Assembly: GCF_022662335.1 (NCBI RefSeq)
Contig: NZ_JAKNQJ010000003.1
Coordinates: 248,001-312,000, forward strand
Reading direction: 5' to 3'
Length of the DNA stretch: 64,000 nt
DNA from: Sphingomonas sp. CROZ-RG-20F-R02-07
Lineage (GTDB): Bacteria; Pseudomonadota; Alphaproteobacteria; Sphingomonadales; Sphingomonadaceae
Shown here piece after piece: positions 1-9,172 of the stretch. A model generated the notes under the pieces. That model saw nothing but the letters and a program-made list of their open reading frames with translations, had not been told where the DNA came from and did not search any database. Position 1 is the first letter of the stretch, and every line of letters begins with the position of its first letter. A program made the translations under genes and the position numbers.

Positions 1-1064
1 TTCAGTTCGCTAAGCGTGCCTTCCACCGTCTCGCCTGGGAAAATCCGGCAGTTGATGTTGGCGGTCGCGCGCTGCGGCAACGCGTTTTCGGCATGGCCCG
101 CGCTCAGCAGCGTCGCGACGCAGGTGGTCCGCAGCGTCGAGTGCAGCGCCTTGTCCTGACTGACGATCGCGTCGGCCGCCTTGTCGTTCGGATTGGCGAG
201 CAGCGCGCGGATCGCGTCGGCCAGCGGCTTGGGAGATCCCGCCGCGGTGGCGGTGAAGAAGGCGCGCGTCGTGTCGGTGAACTTCACCGGAAATTCGTGG
301 CCGCGCACCGCCTCGAGCGCGTCCGCCAGTTCGTAGATCGCATTGGCCGGTGTCGGCGCCGAGCTGTGGCCGCCGGGGTTGGTGGCGAGGAACGTGTAGT
401 TCTGCGCCGCCTTCTCGCCCACCTGGAGCGCCAGCAACTGGCGCTTGCCGCTGTCGTCGGTGCGCCCGCCACCGCCCTCGTTCAACGCGAATTCGGCGGC
501 GATCAGTTGGGGCCGGTTCTTCGCCAGCCATTCCGCGCCGTCGAACGCATAGGTGGTCTCCTCGCCGCAGGTGAGCGCCAGCTTGATCGTGCGCCGTGGC
601 ACATAGCCCGCCTGTTTGAAGCGGATCAGCATGTCGGCCCAGATCGCGGCCTGCGCCTTGTCGTCCACGGTGCCGCGGCCGTAATAATAGCCGCCTTCCT
701 CGACCAGCTTGAACGGATCGCGCACCCAATCCTCGCGCTTGGCCTCCACCACGTCGAGATGGCCGAGCAGCAGCATCGGCTTCACGCCGGCGTCGCTGCC
801 CTTCAGCACTGCGACCAGGCCGCCCTCCTTGGGATGATCGGGCACCGAGAAGGGCGTGATGTCGCCATCCTTGAAGCCCGCTGCCTTCAGCCGCCCGGCG
901 ATCTGCGCCGCAGCCTGGGTGCAGCTTCCCGACGACAGCGTCGTGTTGGTTTCGACCAGCTCCTTGTAGAGCCCGAAGAACGCCTTCTGATCGGGCCGCG
1001 CCTGCGCCATCGCCACCCCGGGTAGCGCGATCGCCGCCACCGCTGCCAACATCCGTCCGATCAT
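1..1064 (-). CDS. M20 family metallopeptidase, exported, 3' end outside window
   Basis: The reading frame runs from an ATG at 1064 off the left edge, so the C-terminus is missing. Residues 1-20 form a signal peptide ending in an AMA-type cleavage site. Zinc-peptidase motifs of the M20 family follow in order: GHLDVV, then GRGTVDDKA with the bridging Asp, then GEE, and later a NPGGHSS segment at the dimerisation domain. These fit a periplasmic di- or aminopeptidase/carboxypeptidase. The family is clear; the substrate cannot be told. It is followed on the same strand side by another secreted peptidase gene (1123-2070). Confidence 0.88.
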   Translation of the reverse strand, partial: MIGRMLAAVAAIALPGVAMAQARPDQKAFFGLYKELVETNTTLSSGSCTQAAAQIAGRLKAAGFKDGDITPFSVPDHPKEGGLVAVLKGSDAGVKPMLLLGHLDVVEAKREDWVRDPFKLVEEGGYYYGRGTVDDKAQAAIWADMLIRFKQAGYVPRRTIKLALTCGEETTYAFDGAEWLAKNRPQLIAAEFALNEGGGGRTDDSGKRQLLALQVGEKAAQNYTFLATNPGGHSSAPTPANAIYELADALEAVRGHEFPVKFTDTTRAFFTATAAGSPKPLADAIRALLANPNDKAADAIVSQDKALHSTLRTTCVATLLSAGHAENALPQRATANINCRIFPGETVEGTLSEL

Positions 1065-1122
1065 CGTGATTCCCCTTTGTTTCGGGGAATAGAGCGCCAA
1101 ACCGGTGGGTTGGCAACGCCGC

Positions 1123-2070
1123 TCAGCGCAGGCCCGGCGGCAGCGGCGCGATCCGCCCGCGCGGCAGCAGGAAACGGATCTCGCGATTGGCGAAATCGAT
1201 CTGCACGGTGCGGAACAGGCGCAGCACGTCCATCCCCAGCAGCAGCGCGGGCCGCGCATCGATCCCGAACCGGCGAAATGGCGGTGCATCGGCAACGGCC
1301 ACGCGCACGTCGCGAAGCGGCACGCCGCCGATCTCCAGCGCGTCGAGCGCGAAGGCGTCCGTGACGAGCATGCCGCCCGTCACCGAGGTGAGCTGAAGCG
1401 GCCCCAAGGGGCGGGCGCCATGCGCCAGCGCGCGCAGCAGGGCCGGGTTGCCGATCGTGACGGGCGAACCGGTATCGACCACCACGGCGATCCGCGTGCC
1501 GCGGCAACGGGCGTCGGTGACGATCAGCTGGCCGAAGCGCGACCGGGCGACGACGACGATCTCGTCCGCCGCCGCCGCCACATGGCCGCCGCGCCGGTGC
1601 GCCATACGCAGCGTCATGCGCTGATGGTCGAAGTCGATCGAAACGCTGCGATCCTGCAAGGCGTCGATCCCGAGCAGGCCCAGCGCGCCGAGATCGCGCA
1701 TCGCCAGCGTCGGTGCCTGGATCGCGGCGTGCGCGATCGTGCCCGTCGACAGGGCCGGCAGGATCACGGTCGGCACGGCGACGGTGCCCGTCATCGCCGT
1801 CACCCGCACGTCGGACGATGCCGGCAGCCCCAGCACGCCCGCCAGCTCGCGCGCGATGACGGTGCGTTCGGCGCCGGTATCGACGACAAAATTCCATGGA
1901 CCGCTTCCGGCGATCGTCACCGGCACCGTCATCCGCGTTTTCGCAGTGCCGAACGCGAGCAGCGATTCGTCGGCGAGCGGCAGCGGCGCCGGGCTCGGAT
2001 CGGCAACCCTGAGCTGCGCGCCGGCCGGCGCGGCCAGCAGCGCGACGAGCGACGCGAGAGCCCCCTTCAT
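1123..2070 (-). CDS. Secreted retropepsin-like aspartyl protease with two active-site lobes
   Basis: The protein has 315 residues if it starts at the ATG at 2070, which gives a clean signal peptide (MKGALASL... to APAGA). An upstream start at 2106 would bury that signal, so I prefer 2070. Two catalytic-type motifs are visible, VVDTGAERT in the first half and VVDTGSPVT in the second, each followed by a hydrophobic-Gly stretch. This fits a single-chain, two-lobed aspartyl protease of the gag-polyprotein-protease-like group rather than a half-length retropepsin. It probably acts in the periplasm. The substrate is unknown. Confidence 0.8.
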   Translation of the reverse strand: MKGALASLVALLAAPAGAQLRVADPSPAPLPLADESLLAFGTAKTRMTVPVTIAGSGPWNFVVDTGAERTVIARELAGVLGLPASSDVRVTAMTGTVAVPTVILPALSTGTIAHAAIQAPTLAMRDLGALGLLGIDALQDRSVSIDFDHQRMTLRMAHRRGGHVAAAADEIVVVARSRFGQLIVTDARCRGTRIAVVVDTGSPVTIGNPALLRALAHGARPLGPLQLTSVTGGMLVTDAFALDALEIGGVPLRDVRVAVADAPPFRRFGIDARPALLLGMDVLRLFRTVQIDFANREIRFLLPRGRIAPLPPGLR

Positions 2071-2115
2071 GCCCGCAAGACTGCGCCCGGCGACGCACCT
2101 TGGCAAGGACCGGCC

Positions 2116-4524
2116 TCAATCGAGCCGCATCGCCTCGGCCGCCAGCGCTTCCGCCTCGATCAGCAGCGCGTCGTCGGCGGTGCCCGTCGCCACCTTCTCG
2201 CGCCCGATCAGCGTCAGCACCGGGACGGCGAGCGGGGTCACGCGCGGCAGGTCGATATGCAGCATCGTCTCGGCGGCGCGGTCGAGCAGGCCGGCGAGCC
2301 GCCCCACATCCGTCATCCGCGCGCGCGCATCCGCCCAGGCGGCCTCCAGCAGCAGATGCCCCGGTTCGTAGCGGCGCAGCACGTCGTAGATCAGGTCGGT
2401 CGAGAAGGTCACCTGCCGCCCGGTCTTGCGCTTGCCGGGGTGCTGGCGCTCGACCAGGCCGCCGATCACCGCCACCTCGCGAAAGGCCCGCTTCAGCAGG
2501 GCGGATTGCTGCACCCAGTCGACGAATTCATGTTCGAGGATGTCGGCGGAAAAGAGCGCCGCCGGATCGGTGACCTTCTCGATCGAATAGGTGGCCAAGG
2601 CATAGTCGTTCGAGACGAACCCCAAAGGCTTCAGCCCCAGCGTCTCCATCCGCCGGGTGACGAGCATGCCGAGCGACTGGTGCGCGTTCCACCCCTCGAA
2701 GCTGTACGCCACCATGTAATGGCGCCCCTCGCGCGGGAAGGTCTCGACCAGCAGCTGCCCCGGCTGCGGCAGCACCGACCGCGCGCGCTGGAATTCGAGC
2801 CATTCGCGAACGTCGTCGGGAAAGCGCGCCCATTGCGAACCATCCGCCAGGAACCCACGGACGCGGTCCGCCAGATTGGTGGAAAGCGGCATGCGCGATC
2901 CGCCATAGGTGGGGATGCGCGCGGGCTTCGCGGTCGCGCGCACCACCAGATCCTCGGTATCCATCTTCTCGACCTCGAGGCTGAGGCCGGCGAAGAAGAA
3001 GGTGTCGCCCGGCGCCAGGGTGGCGGCGAAGCCCTCCTCCACCTTGCCGAGCGCGCGGCCGTTGCGGAAGCGCACCGTCAGCATCGTGGCCTCGACGATG
3101 ATCCCGGCGTTGAGGCGGTGCTGCGTGGTGAAGCGCGGATGGCTGATCCGCCACGTCCCGTCCGCCTCCTGCGTCAGCCGCTTGAACCGGTCATAGGCCT
3201 TCAGGCTATAGCCGCCATCCGCGATGAAGCCGAGCACGCGGGCGAAGGTTTCGGCGGTCAGCGCCGAATAGGGCAGCGCCGAGCGCACCTCGCCCAGCAG
3301 ATCCGCCTCGCGGAACGGCGCGGCACAGGCGCAGGCCATCACATGCTGCGCCAGCACGTCGAGCGCGCCGGGGCGGAACAGGTCGGGATCCAGCTCGCCC
3401 GCCTCCACCGCATCCAGCGCGGCGCGCGCTTCCAGATATTCGAAGCGGTTGCCGGGCACGAGGATCGCCTCCGACGCCTCGTCGAGCCGGTGGTTGGCGC
3501 GGCCGATTCGCTGGAGCAGGCGCGACGAACCCTTGGGCGCGCCCATCTGGATCACGCAATCGACATCGCCCCAGTCGACGCCCAGATCCAGGCTGGCGGT
3601 GGCGACGAGCGCACGCAGCCGCCCGTCCGCCATCGCGCCCTCCACCTTGCGCCGCGCCTCCAGCGCCAGGCTGCCATGGTGGACGCCGATCGGCAGGTTC
3701 ATCGCGTTGACCTTCCACAGATCCTGGAAGATCAGCTCGGCCAAGCTACGCGTGTTGCAGAAGACGATCGTGGTGCGGTGGGTCTCGATCTCGGCCATCA
3801 CCTGTTCGGCGGCATAGCGGCCCGAATGGCCCGACCAGGGCACGCGCCCTTCGGGCAGCAGGATCGCGATGTCGGGATCCGCGCCCGGCTCGCCGCGCAC
3901 CAGCGCGACGGCGTCGATATCGCCGTCGGGCGCCAGCCAGGCGCGATAGCCATCGGCATCCGCGACCGTGGCCGACAGCGCCACGCGCCGCATGGCGGGG
4001 GCGATCCGCTGCAGGCGCGCCATGCACAGCGAGAGCAGGTCGCCGCGCTTGCCGGTGGCAAAGGCATGGACCTCGTCGACGACGATGGTGCGCAGCCCCT
4101 CGAACATCGTCATGCTGTCCGGATAGCTGAGCAGCAGCGACAGCGATTCGGGCGTGGTCAGCAGGATCTGCGGCGGCCGGACGCGCTGGCGCGCCTTGCG
4201 ATCGGACGGGGTGTCGCCGGTGCGCGTCTCGACGCGGATGTCGAGCCCCATCTCCTCGATCGGCCCCAGCAGGTTGCGCTGGATATCCACCGCCAGCGCC
4301 TTCAGCGGCGAGACGTAGAGCGTGTGGAGCCCCTGGCTGGGTGCCTCGATCAATTCGACCAGGGTCGCCAGGAAGCCGGCGAGCGTCTTGCCCGCGCCCG
4401 TCGTCGCGACCAGCAGCGCGTGGTGGCCCGCGCGGCCTTCCACCAGCATGTCGCGCTGGTGGCGGCGCGGCTGCCAGCCGCGGCCCGCGAACCACGTCTC
4501 CAGGATCGGGGGCAGATCGGTCAT
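2116..4524 (-). CDS. Ligase-associated DNA damage response DEXH box helicase
   Basis: This Lhr-like superfamily 2 helicase has 802 residues. Seen: Walker A-type GAGKT at residues 43-47, DEVH at 150-153, SAT and helicase C motifs (QRIGRANHR) further on, then a long C-terminal region typical of Lhr-like ligase-associated helicases. In many proteobacteria this gene lies with an ATP-dependent ligase, a metallo-beta-lactamase exonuclease and the PdeM nuclease. Here the exonuclease is nearby but divergent (5209-6207), and the ligase is 11 kb away (15393-16988). The ATG at 4524 was chosen on homolog-like N-terminus; an ATG at 4539 is also possible. Confidence 0.88.
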   Translation of the reverse strand: MTDLPPILETWFAGRGWQPRRHQRDMLVEGRAGHHALLVATTGAGKTLAGFLATLVELIEAPSQGLHTLYVSPLKALAVDIQRNLLGPIEEMGLDIRVETRTGDTPSDRKARQRVRPPQILLTTPESLSLLLSYPDSMTMFEGLRTIVVDEVHAFATGKRGDLLSLCMARLQRIAPAMRRVALSATVADADGYRAWLAPDGDIDAVALVRGEPGADPDIAILLPEGRVPWSGHSGRYAAEQVMAEIETHRTTIVFCNTRSLAELIFQDLWKVNAMNLPIGVHHGSLALEARRKVEGAMADGRLRALVATASLDLGVDWGDVDCVIQMGAPKGSSRLLQRIGRANHRLDEASEAILVPGNRFEYLEARAALDAVEAGELDPDLFRPGALDVLAQHVMACACAAPFREADLLGEVRSALPYSALTAETFARVLGFIADGGYSLKAYDRFKRLTQEADGTWRISHPRFTTQHRLNAGIIVEATMLTVRFRNGRALGKVEEGFAATLAPGDTFFFAGLSLEVEKMDTEDLVVRATAKPARIPTYGGSRMPLSTNLADRVRGFLADGSQWARFPDDVREWLEFQRARSVLPQPGQLLVETFPREGRHYMVAYSFEGWNAHQSLGMLVTRRMETLGLKPLGFVSNDYALATYSIEKVTDPAALFSADILEHEFVDWVQQSALLKRAFREVAVIGGLVERQHPGKRKTGRQVTFSTDLIYDVLRRYEPGHLLLEAAWADARARMTDVGRLAGLLDRAAETMLHIDLPRVTPLAVPVLTLIGREKVATGTADDALLIEAEALAAEAMRLD

Positions 4525-4594
4525 GACGGGTTCACGCATCGGGATCGCATATGGGATGGATACGCACGCTCCGCCATGGAGCGAGGAGAGAGTG

Positions 4595-5179
4595 ATGCCG
4601 ATCCGCTTTGCCCCGTTGCTGCCCCTGCTCGCGATCGCCGCCGCGCCGGCACCCCGCACGTTCGTCGGCGCCGGCGGCCTCGTCCACCTGACCTATCCCG
4701 CGACGTTGCGGCCGACGACCGACTTTTCGGGCAAGTCGCTGATGACGGCGGGCTGGCGCCTGTCCTGGGACGGCGCCCCCGTCGGGCCCGGCACCGGGAT
4801 CGTCCGCTTCGCCCAGGATGCGCGGCCCGCGCGCGGAGAAGGCATGGTCACCGAGCTGGTGCAGCTGGGCATGAGCCGCCATCCCGGCGTCGTCGCACAC
4901 TGCGGCACCACAGGCGCGCTCGGCCCCAGCGGCAAGCGGCTGCCCAACCGGATGCTCGGCGGCCATCGCTGGACCGCGTACCGCAACGGCGATGCGGGGA
5001 TGAGCCAGCAGATCACCGCCACCGATATGCGCACGGTGGTGGACGGCGCCTGCTACGCGATCGACCGCGTGACCTATGCCGTCACCGCCGCGGAGCCGCT
5101 GCCGCGGAGCGCGCCCGGCCAGGCCGCCACGGCGGCGCGGATGGATGCGATCCTCGCCAGCATCCGGGTCGGGCGGTAG
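4595..5179 (+). CDS. Exported protein of unknown function
   Basis: The 194-residue protein starts at the ATG at 4595, preceded by a GGAGAG ribosome binding site at 4585-4590. The N-terminus is a signal peptide (PLLPLLAIAAAPAPRTF). The mature part has two or three cysteines (HCGTTG, GACYAI) that could form a disulfide, and no recognisable catalytic motif. It lies between the divergent helicase and the exonuclease gene, 29 bases before the latter, so it probably shares a transcript with it. I do not recognise the family. Confidence 0.75.
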   Translation: MPIRFAPLLPLLAIAAAPAPRTFVGAGGLVHLTYPATLRPTTDFSGKSLMTAGWRLSWDGAPVGPGTGIVRFAQDARPARGEGMVTELVQLGMSRHPGVVAHCGTTGALGPSGKRLPNRMLGGHRWTAYRNGDAGMSQQITATDMRTVVDGACYAIDRVTYAVTAAEPLPRSAPGQAATAARMDAILASIRVGR

Positions 5180-5208
5180 CCTTTCGCGTCCTCGTGCGTA
5201 ATCCCCTC

Positions 5209-6207
5209 ATGGCGAAACTCGGCGACTGGCTCGAACCCCATCCGCACGGCATCTATGTGAAGCCGGCCGATGCGTGGATCGATCCCTCCATCCCCTCGGC
5301 ACGCGCGCTGGTCACGCACGGCCATGCGGATCACGCGCGCGGCGGGCACGAGGCGGTCTGGGCGACGCCCGAGACGCTCGCGATCATGGAGGCGCGCTAC
5401 GGGCCGCAGGCGGGGCACCCGGTCGCCTATGGCGAGACGATGCGGATGGGGGACGTCGAGGTGGGCTTCGTGCCCGCCGGCCATGTGCTGGGCTCCGCGC
5501 AGATCGTGCTCGACCACCGCGGCGAACGCGTCGTGGTGTCGGGCGATTACAAGCGCCGGGCGGACCCGACCTGCACGCCGTTCCAGCCGGTCGCCTGCGA
5601 CGTGTTCGTCACCGAGGCGACGTTCGGGCTGCCGGTGTTCCGCCATCCCGACACGGGCGACGAGATCGACAAGCTGATCGCCGCGCTCCACGCCAATCCC
5701 GATCGCTGCGTGCTGGTCGGCGCCTATGCGCTGGGCAAGGCGCAGCGGGTGATCGCCGAACTGCGCGAACGGGGCCACGAAGCGCCGATCTTCCTCCACG
5801 GCGCACTGCAACGGCTTTGCGATCTCTATGCCGATCACGGCGTGCGGCTGGGCGCGCTGCGCCCCGTGGCGGACGCCGCCAAGGCGGAGATGGCGGGGCA
5901 TGTCGTGATGTGCCCGCCCGGCGCGCTCAACGATCGCTGGTCGCGGCGGCTGCCCGATCCGATCACCGCGATGGCCAGCGGCTGGATGCGGGTGCGCCAG
6001 CGCGCCCGGCAGAAGCTGGTCGAGCTGCCGCTGATCCTGTCCGACCATGCCGACTGGGACGAACTGACCACGACGCTCACCGAGATCGCGCCCCGGGAAG
6101 TCTGGGTGACGCATGGCCGCGAGGATGCGCTGATCCACTGGTGCATGACTCGCCAGATCAAGGCGCGCGCGCTCGCGCTGGTGGGATTCGAGGACGAAGA
6201 CGACTGA
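5209..6207 (+). CDS. Ligase-associated DNA damage response exonuclease (metallo-beta-lactamase fold)
   Basis: This 332-residue protein carries the metallo-beta-lactamase metal motif HGHADH at 37-42, a second PAGHVLGSAQ segment, and a C-terminal beta-CASP-like part ending LILSDHADW and VWVTHG. This pattern matches the exonuclease that partners bacterial ATP-dependent ligases and Lhr-like helicases in end repair. The same frame stays open far upstream, but only the part from the ATG at 5209 looks like protein; the rest is antisense to the helicase. No strong ribosome binding site precedes 5209, so coupling to the upstream gene is possible. Confidence 0.87.
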   Translation: MAKLGDWLEPHPHGIYVKPADAWIDPSIPSARALVTHGHADHARGGHEAVWATPETLAIMEARYGPQAGHPVAYGETMRMGDVEVGFVPAGHVLGSAQIVLDHRGERVVVSGDYKRRADPTCTPFQPVACDVFVTEATFGLPVFRHPDTGDEIDKLIAALHANPDRCVLVGAYALGKAQRVIAELRERGHEAPIFLHGALQRLCDLYADHGVRLGALRPVADAAKAEMAGHVVMCPPGALNDRWSRRLPDPITAMASGWMRVRQRARQKLVELPLILSDHADWDELTTTLTEIAPREVWVTHGREDALIHWCMTRQIKARALALVGFEDEDD

Positions 6208-6219
6208 CGACATTTTGTT

Positions 6220-6263
6220 GCGAAGTGGAGGAAGTGGAGGCGTGTGGCGTGTTTCCACTTCGC
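6220..6263. repeat. Inverted repeat with two competing left arms
   Basis: A perfect 10-bp inverted repeat joins 6220-6229 to 6254-6263. The left arm core GAAGTGGAG is immediately duplicated (6222-6230 and 6231-6239), so the second copy can pair with the same right arm. No T-run follows, so it is not a normal intrinsic terminator. It lies between the exonuclease stop and the carboxypeptidase gene; the remaining 6264-6430 shows nothing I can name. Confidence 0.55.
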
Positions 6264-6430
6264 GTGCACGTCTCCGACGGACGGCCGCTTGCGCGGCGCG
6301 AACGGATCGAGACGATTGACGGGTCAAAGAGCGTCGCGACCCTTTCACGAACCCCGGCTGTAGGACAGGCCTTGCGTGGCCGCCGGCTTGTCGCAATGAT
6401 GCGGGCATCGCCAATTCCCGAGGAATTTCC

Positions 6431-8071
6431 GTGCCCTCCATGCCCAAGCTCGCCGCGCTGCTGCTCCTTGCCCTTTCCTCCACGTCACCCGCGCAGGATG
6501 CGCCCAAGCGCGAGAAGCCGGCCGAGAGCAACGCCGAGCGGATGAAGGCCGAGGCCGAGGCGGGCACCGCGAACCCGCCCGTCGCCGAACAGGCCTTCAC
6601 CCACCGCGACAGCGTGACCGTGGGCGGGCGGACCCTGCCCTACACCGCGACCGCCGGCACGCTCACGCTGCGCGATGCGGAGGGCAAGCCCAATGCGAGC
6701 ATGTTCTACACCGCCTATACGCTCGACGGCACCAAGCCCGGCACGAAGCGGCCGATCACCTTCTTCTACAATGGCGGCCCCGGCAGCCCCAGCTTCTGGC
6801 TGCACATGGGATCGTTCGCGCCCGTCCGGCTGCGCACCGCCAACCCCGAATATATCAAGCCCGCGCCCTATGACTTCGGGCCCAATCCCGACACGCTGCT
6901 CGACAAGACCGACATGGTGTTCCTCGACGCGATCGGCACCGGCTATTCGCGGCCGCTCGGCGATACCAAGCCGTCGGCCTTCTACGGCACCGACGAGGAT
7001 GCCGATGCCTTCGCGCGCGGAATCCTGCGCTACGCCACGCGCTATGGCCGGTGGAACAGCCCCAAATTCCTGTTCGGCGAAAGCTATGGCACCACGCGAT
7101 CGGGCGCGCTCGCCTATCAGCTGCAGGATCGCGGTATGGCGCTGAACGGCGTCGTGCTGCTCTCGTCGATCATGAACTATGGCTATCGCCAGCCCGGCCT
7201 CGACGAGGTGTATCTGAACTATCTGCCGAGCTATGCGGCGACCGCCTGGTATCACAACCGCATACCCAACCGGCCGGCCGACGTGGCGACGATCGTGGCG
7301 CAGGCGCGCGCGTTTGCCACCGGCCCCTATGCCGCCGCGCTCGCCAAGGGGCAGACCATCCCGGACGCCGAACGCGATACGGTGGCGCAGCAGATGAGCC
7401 AGCTGATCGGCATCTCGCCCGACTTCATCAAGCGATCCAACCTGCGCATCGATCTCGCGCGCTTCCAGAAGGAGCTGCTGCGCGACCGGCGGCTGACGAT
7501 CGGCCGGTTCGATTCGCGCTACACCGGCGTCGACGTCGATGCCGCGGGCGAGCGGCCCGAGACGGACGCGTCCGACACCGCGATCTCGGGCGCGTTCATC
7601 GCCACGTTCAACGATTATGTGACCCATACGCTCGGCTACAAGACCGAGATGCCCTATCGCCTCAGCGCGCGCGATGCGCCGGGCTGGACGTGGAACTGGA
7701 AGCACGAGGCGCCGGGCCGCGGCGGCCAGCAGAACAACCCGAACACCGCGGTCGATCTGGCGGCGGCGATGCGCGAGAACCCCTATCTCAACGTCCTGTC
7801 GCTGAACGGCTGGTTCGACATGGCGACGCCGTTCTTCGGTACCGAGAACGATCTCGGCCATATGATGCTGGAGCCGGCGCAGCAGCGGAACCTCCAGTTC
7901 CGCTATTATCCGTCGGGCCATATGGCGTATCTCAACCCCGAGGCGCTGCGCGCGATGAAGGCGGATCTGTCGCGCTGGTACGATCAGGCGGTGGGCGAGG
8001 CGAAGAGCCCGACGCCACCGCACGGCGCGAGCCTGTCGGCCGCGCCGCCATCGGGGCAGACGCCGAACTGA
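6431..8071 (+). CDS. Secreted serine carboxypeptidase, peptidase family S10
   Basis: The protein has 546 residues with an N-terminal signal peptide. Family S10 landmarks are visible: the oxyanion motif NGGPGS at 114-119, the nucleophile elbow GESYG at 216-220 (Ser218), a late WFDMATPF segment with the catalytic Asp, and SGHMAYLN with the His. The GTG at 6431 sits 5 bases after GAGGAA, better placed than the in-frame ATG at 6440. The product likely removes C-terminal residues from peptides in the periplasm or outside. A proline-rich tail follows the catalytic domain. Confidence 0.9.
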   Translation: MPSMPKLAALLLLALSSTSPAQDAPKREKPAESNAERMKAEAEAGTANPPVAEQAFTHRDSVTVGGRTLPYTATAGTLTLRDAEGKPNASMFYTAYTLDGTKPGTKRPITFFYNGGPGSPSFWLHMGSFAPVRLRTANPEYIKPAPYDFGPNPDTLLDKTDMVFLDAIGTGYSRPLGDTKPSAFYGTDEDADAFARGILRYATRYGRWNSPKFLFGESYGTTRSGALAYQLQDRGMALNGVVLLSSIMNYGYRQPGLDEVYLNYLPSYAATAWYHNRIPNRPADVATIVAQARAFATGPYAAALAKGQTIPDAERDTVAQQMSQLIGISPDFIKRSNLRIDLARFQKELLRDRRLTIGRFDSRYTGVDVDAAGERPETDASDTAISGAFIATFNDYVTHTLGYKTEMPYRLSARDAPGWTWNWKHEAPGRGGQQNNPNTAVDLAAAMRENPYLNVLSLNGWFDMATPFFGTENDLGHMMLEPAQQRNLQFRYYPSGHMAYLNPEALRAMKADLSRWYDQAVGEAKSPTPPHGASLSAAPPSGQTPN

Positions 8072-8104
8072 GGGCGGGCGTCTCCCTTCGGGGGTAGCGG
8101 CCGC

Positions 8105-8923
8105 CTATTGGTAGATCTTCGCGATCTCCGGCTTGGCACAATAAGCCACCTCGAAGGGAGTGGCGGGTTTCTTCCGCTTGCAGATCAATGCCGCTTGAAC
8201 GTCCGGTATCATGTCGAGCGGTTCGTCACTCGGATCGTGGCGCGCGATCACGACATTGAGACGCTTGAAATATATGGCGAGCGCGGGCCGCGTGGTCTGC
8301 GGAACGAGCGTTCCGGCCAGCGCAAGCATCTTATCGGCGGCCGCCCATTTGCCCATTTCCCGAAGGGCGTTGGCCGCCTGCTCTTGCAGCCATAGCCGAT
8401 CGTCCGGAGGCACCTCGGCCGGCATCTTCTCGACGCCGTCGATGAAGACATTTTGGTACCGCGTCGTTTTGGGGCGGCGGCGATCATCCCCGTCCAGCTG
8501 CTTGGCCTGCCAGATCGCGGGCAACAGCAGCTCCAGCGCATCGGCCATGGGACGGCCGACTTTAACCGCGAGCCAATAGGCCCGGTAGAAGGGAGACTCG
8601 GTGCTGCGCATGGTCTGGTACGTCGGCGTGGCGATCCACGTCGCGAGCTGGCGGATTTCATCCGGCGAATAATCGGCGAAAATGACCAGCCCGTTGTCCG
8701 GACACTCGGCGATCGGGCGCGGAAATGGTACGTCGGAATAGGGCTTCTCGTCCGGCCGACGCCCCATGGTCGAATAGACCGGTGTGGTGACGGCCTCGAA
8801 TCTGGCGCCGCCGACGGGACACGTCATCTCCGCCCGACCGCCGTGAAGGGGTGGCAGCGGCGGAGCGCCGGGGGCCGTCGGCACTGGCAGTTGCGCAACC
8901 ATGGCCATCAACGCGTATAACAT
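8105..8923 (-). CDS. Exported protein resembling DUF2225, with degraded Cys knuckles
   Basis: The 272-residue protein starts at 8923, with AGGAG six bases upstream. It has a signal peptide followed by a proline-rich linker. The arrangement CPVGG...F, GRR, P...CPDNG, then YSPDEI and a helical repeat region recalls DUF2225 proteins, in which both CP segments normally read CPxCG. Here the second Cys of both knuckles is replaced (Gly and Asn), so zinc binding by that route looks lost. The helical C-terminal part may be TPR-like. The function is unknown and the family assignment tentative. Confidence 0.6.
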   Translation of the reverse strand: MLYALMAMVAQLPVPTAPGAPPLPPLHGGRAEMTCPVGGARFEAVTTPVYSTMGRRPDEKPYSDVPFPRPIAECPDNGLVIFADYSPDEIRQLATWIATPTYQTMRSTESPFYRAYWLAVKVGRPMADALELLLPAIWQAKQLDGDDRRRPKTTRYQNVFIDGVEKMPAEVPPDDRLWLQEQAANALREMGKWAAADKMLALAGTLVPQTTRPALAIYFKRLNVVIARHDPSDEPLDMIPDVQAALICKRKKPATPFEVAYCAKPEIAKIYQ

Positions 8924-8968
8924 GGCATCTCCTGTCCGCACCCCTCAGCGTTCGATGACGTCACTTCG

Positions 8969-9084
8969 ATCCGTTCGCCCTGAGTTCGTCGAAGCCTGTC
9001 CTGAGCTCCGCCGAAGGGGGCCTGTACCGCATGCATAGGCTCGGGCGCGGGGCAGGTGCTTCGACAAGCTCAGCACGAACGGAT
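8969..9084. repeat. REP-like palindromic intergenic element, copy 1
   Basis: Outer arms ATCCGTTCG (8969-8977) and CGAACGGAT (9076-9084) are perfect inverted repeats. Inside lie CCCTGAG/CTCAG-type and TTCGTCGAAG/CTTCGACAAG-type half-sites. A second copy with the same outer arms lies at 29487-29576. Such TTCGACAAGCTCAG repeats are widespread intergenic elements in sphingomonads and xanthomonads (established knowledge). The rest of 8924-9172 shows no gene. Confidence 0.8.
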
Positions 9085-9172
9085 TGAGAGAGTGGATCAA
9101 GGCAACGTCATCCCGGTCTAGATGGATGCCACCGCCCGATCGACGTTCGTCGAAAATGCCTCCCCTGTCCCC

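Noticed and set aside
1105..6207. A 1700-codon open frame on the plus strand
   Set aside because: Only the last 332 codons (from 5209) match a protein family. The rest is antisense to the aspartyl protease and helicase genes, rich in Arg, Gln and His, as expected for a high-GC shadow frame.
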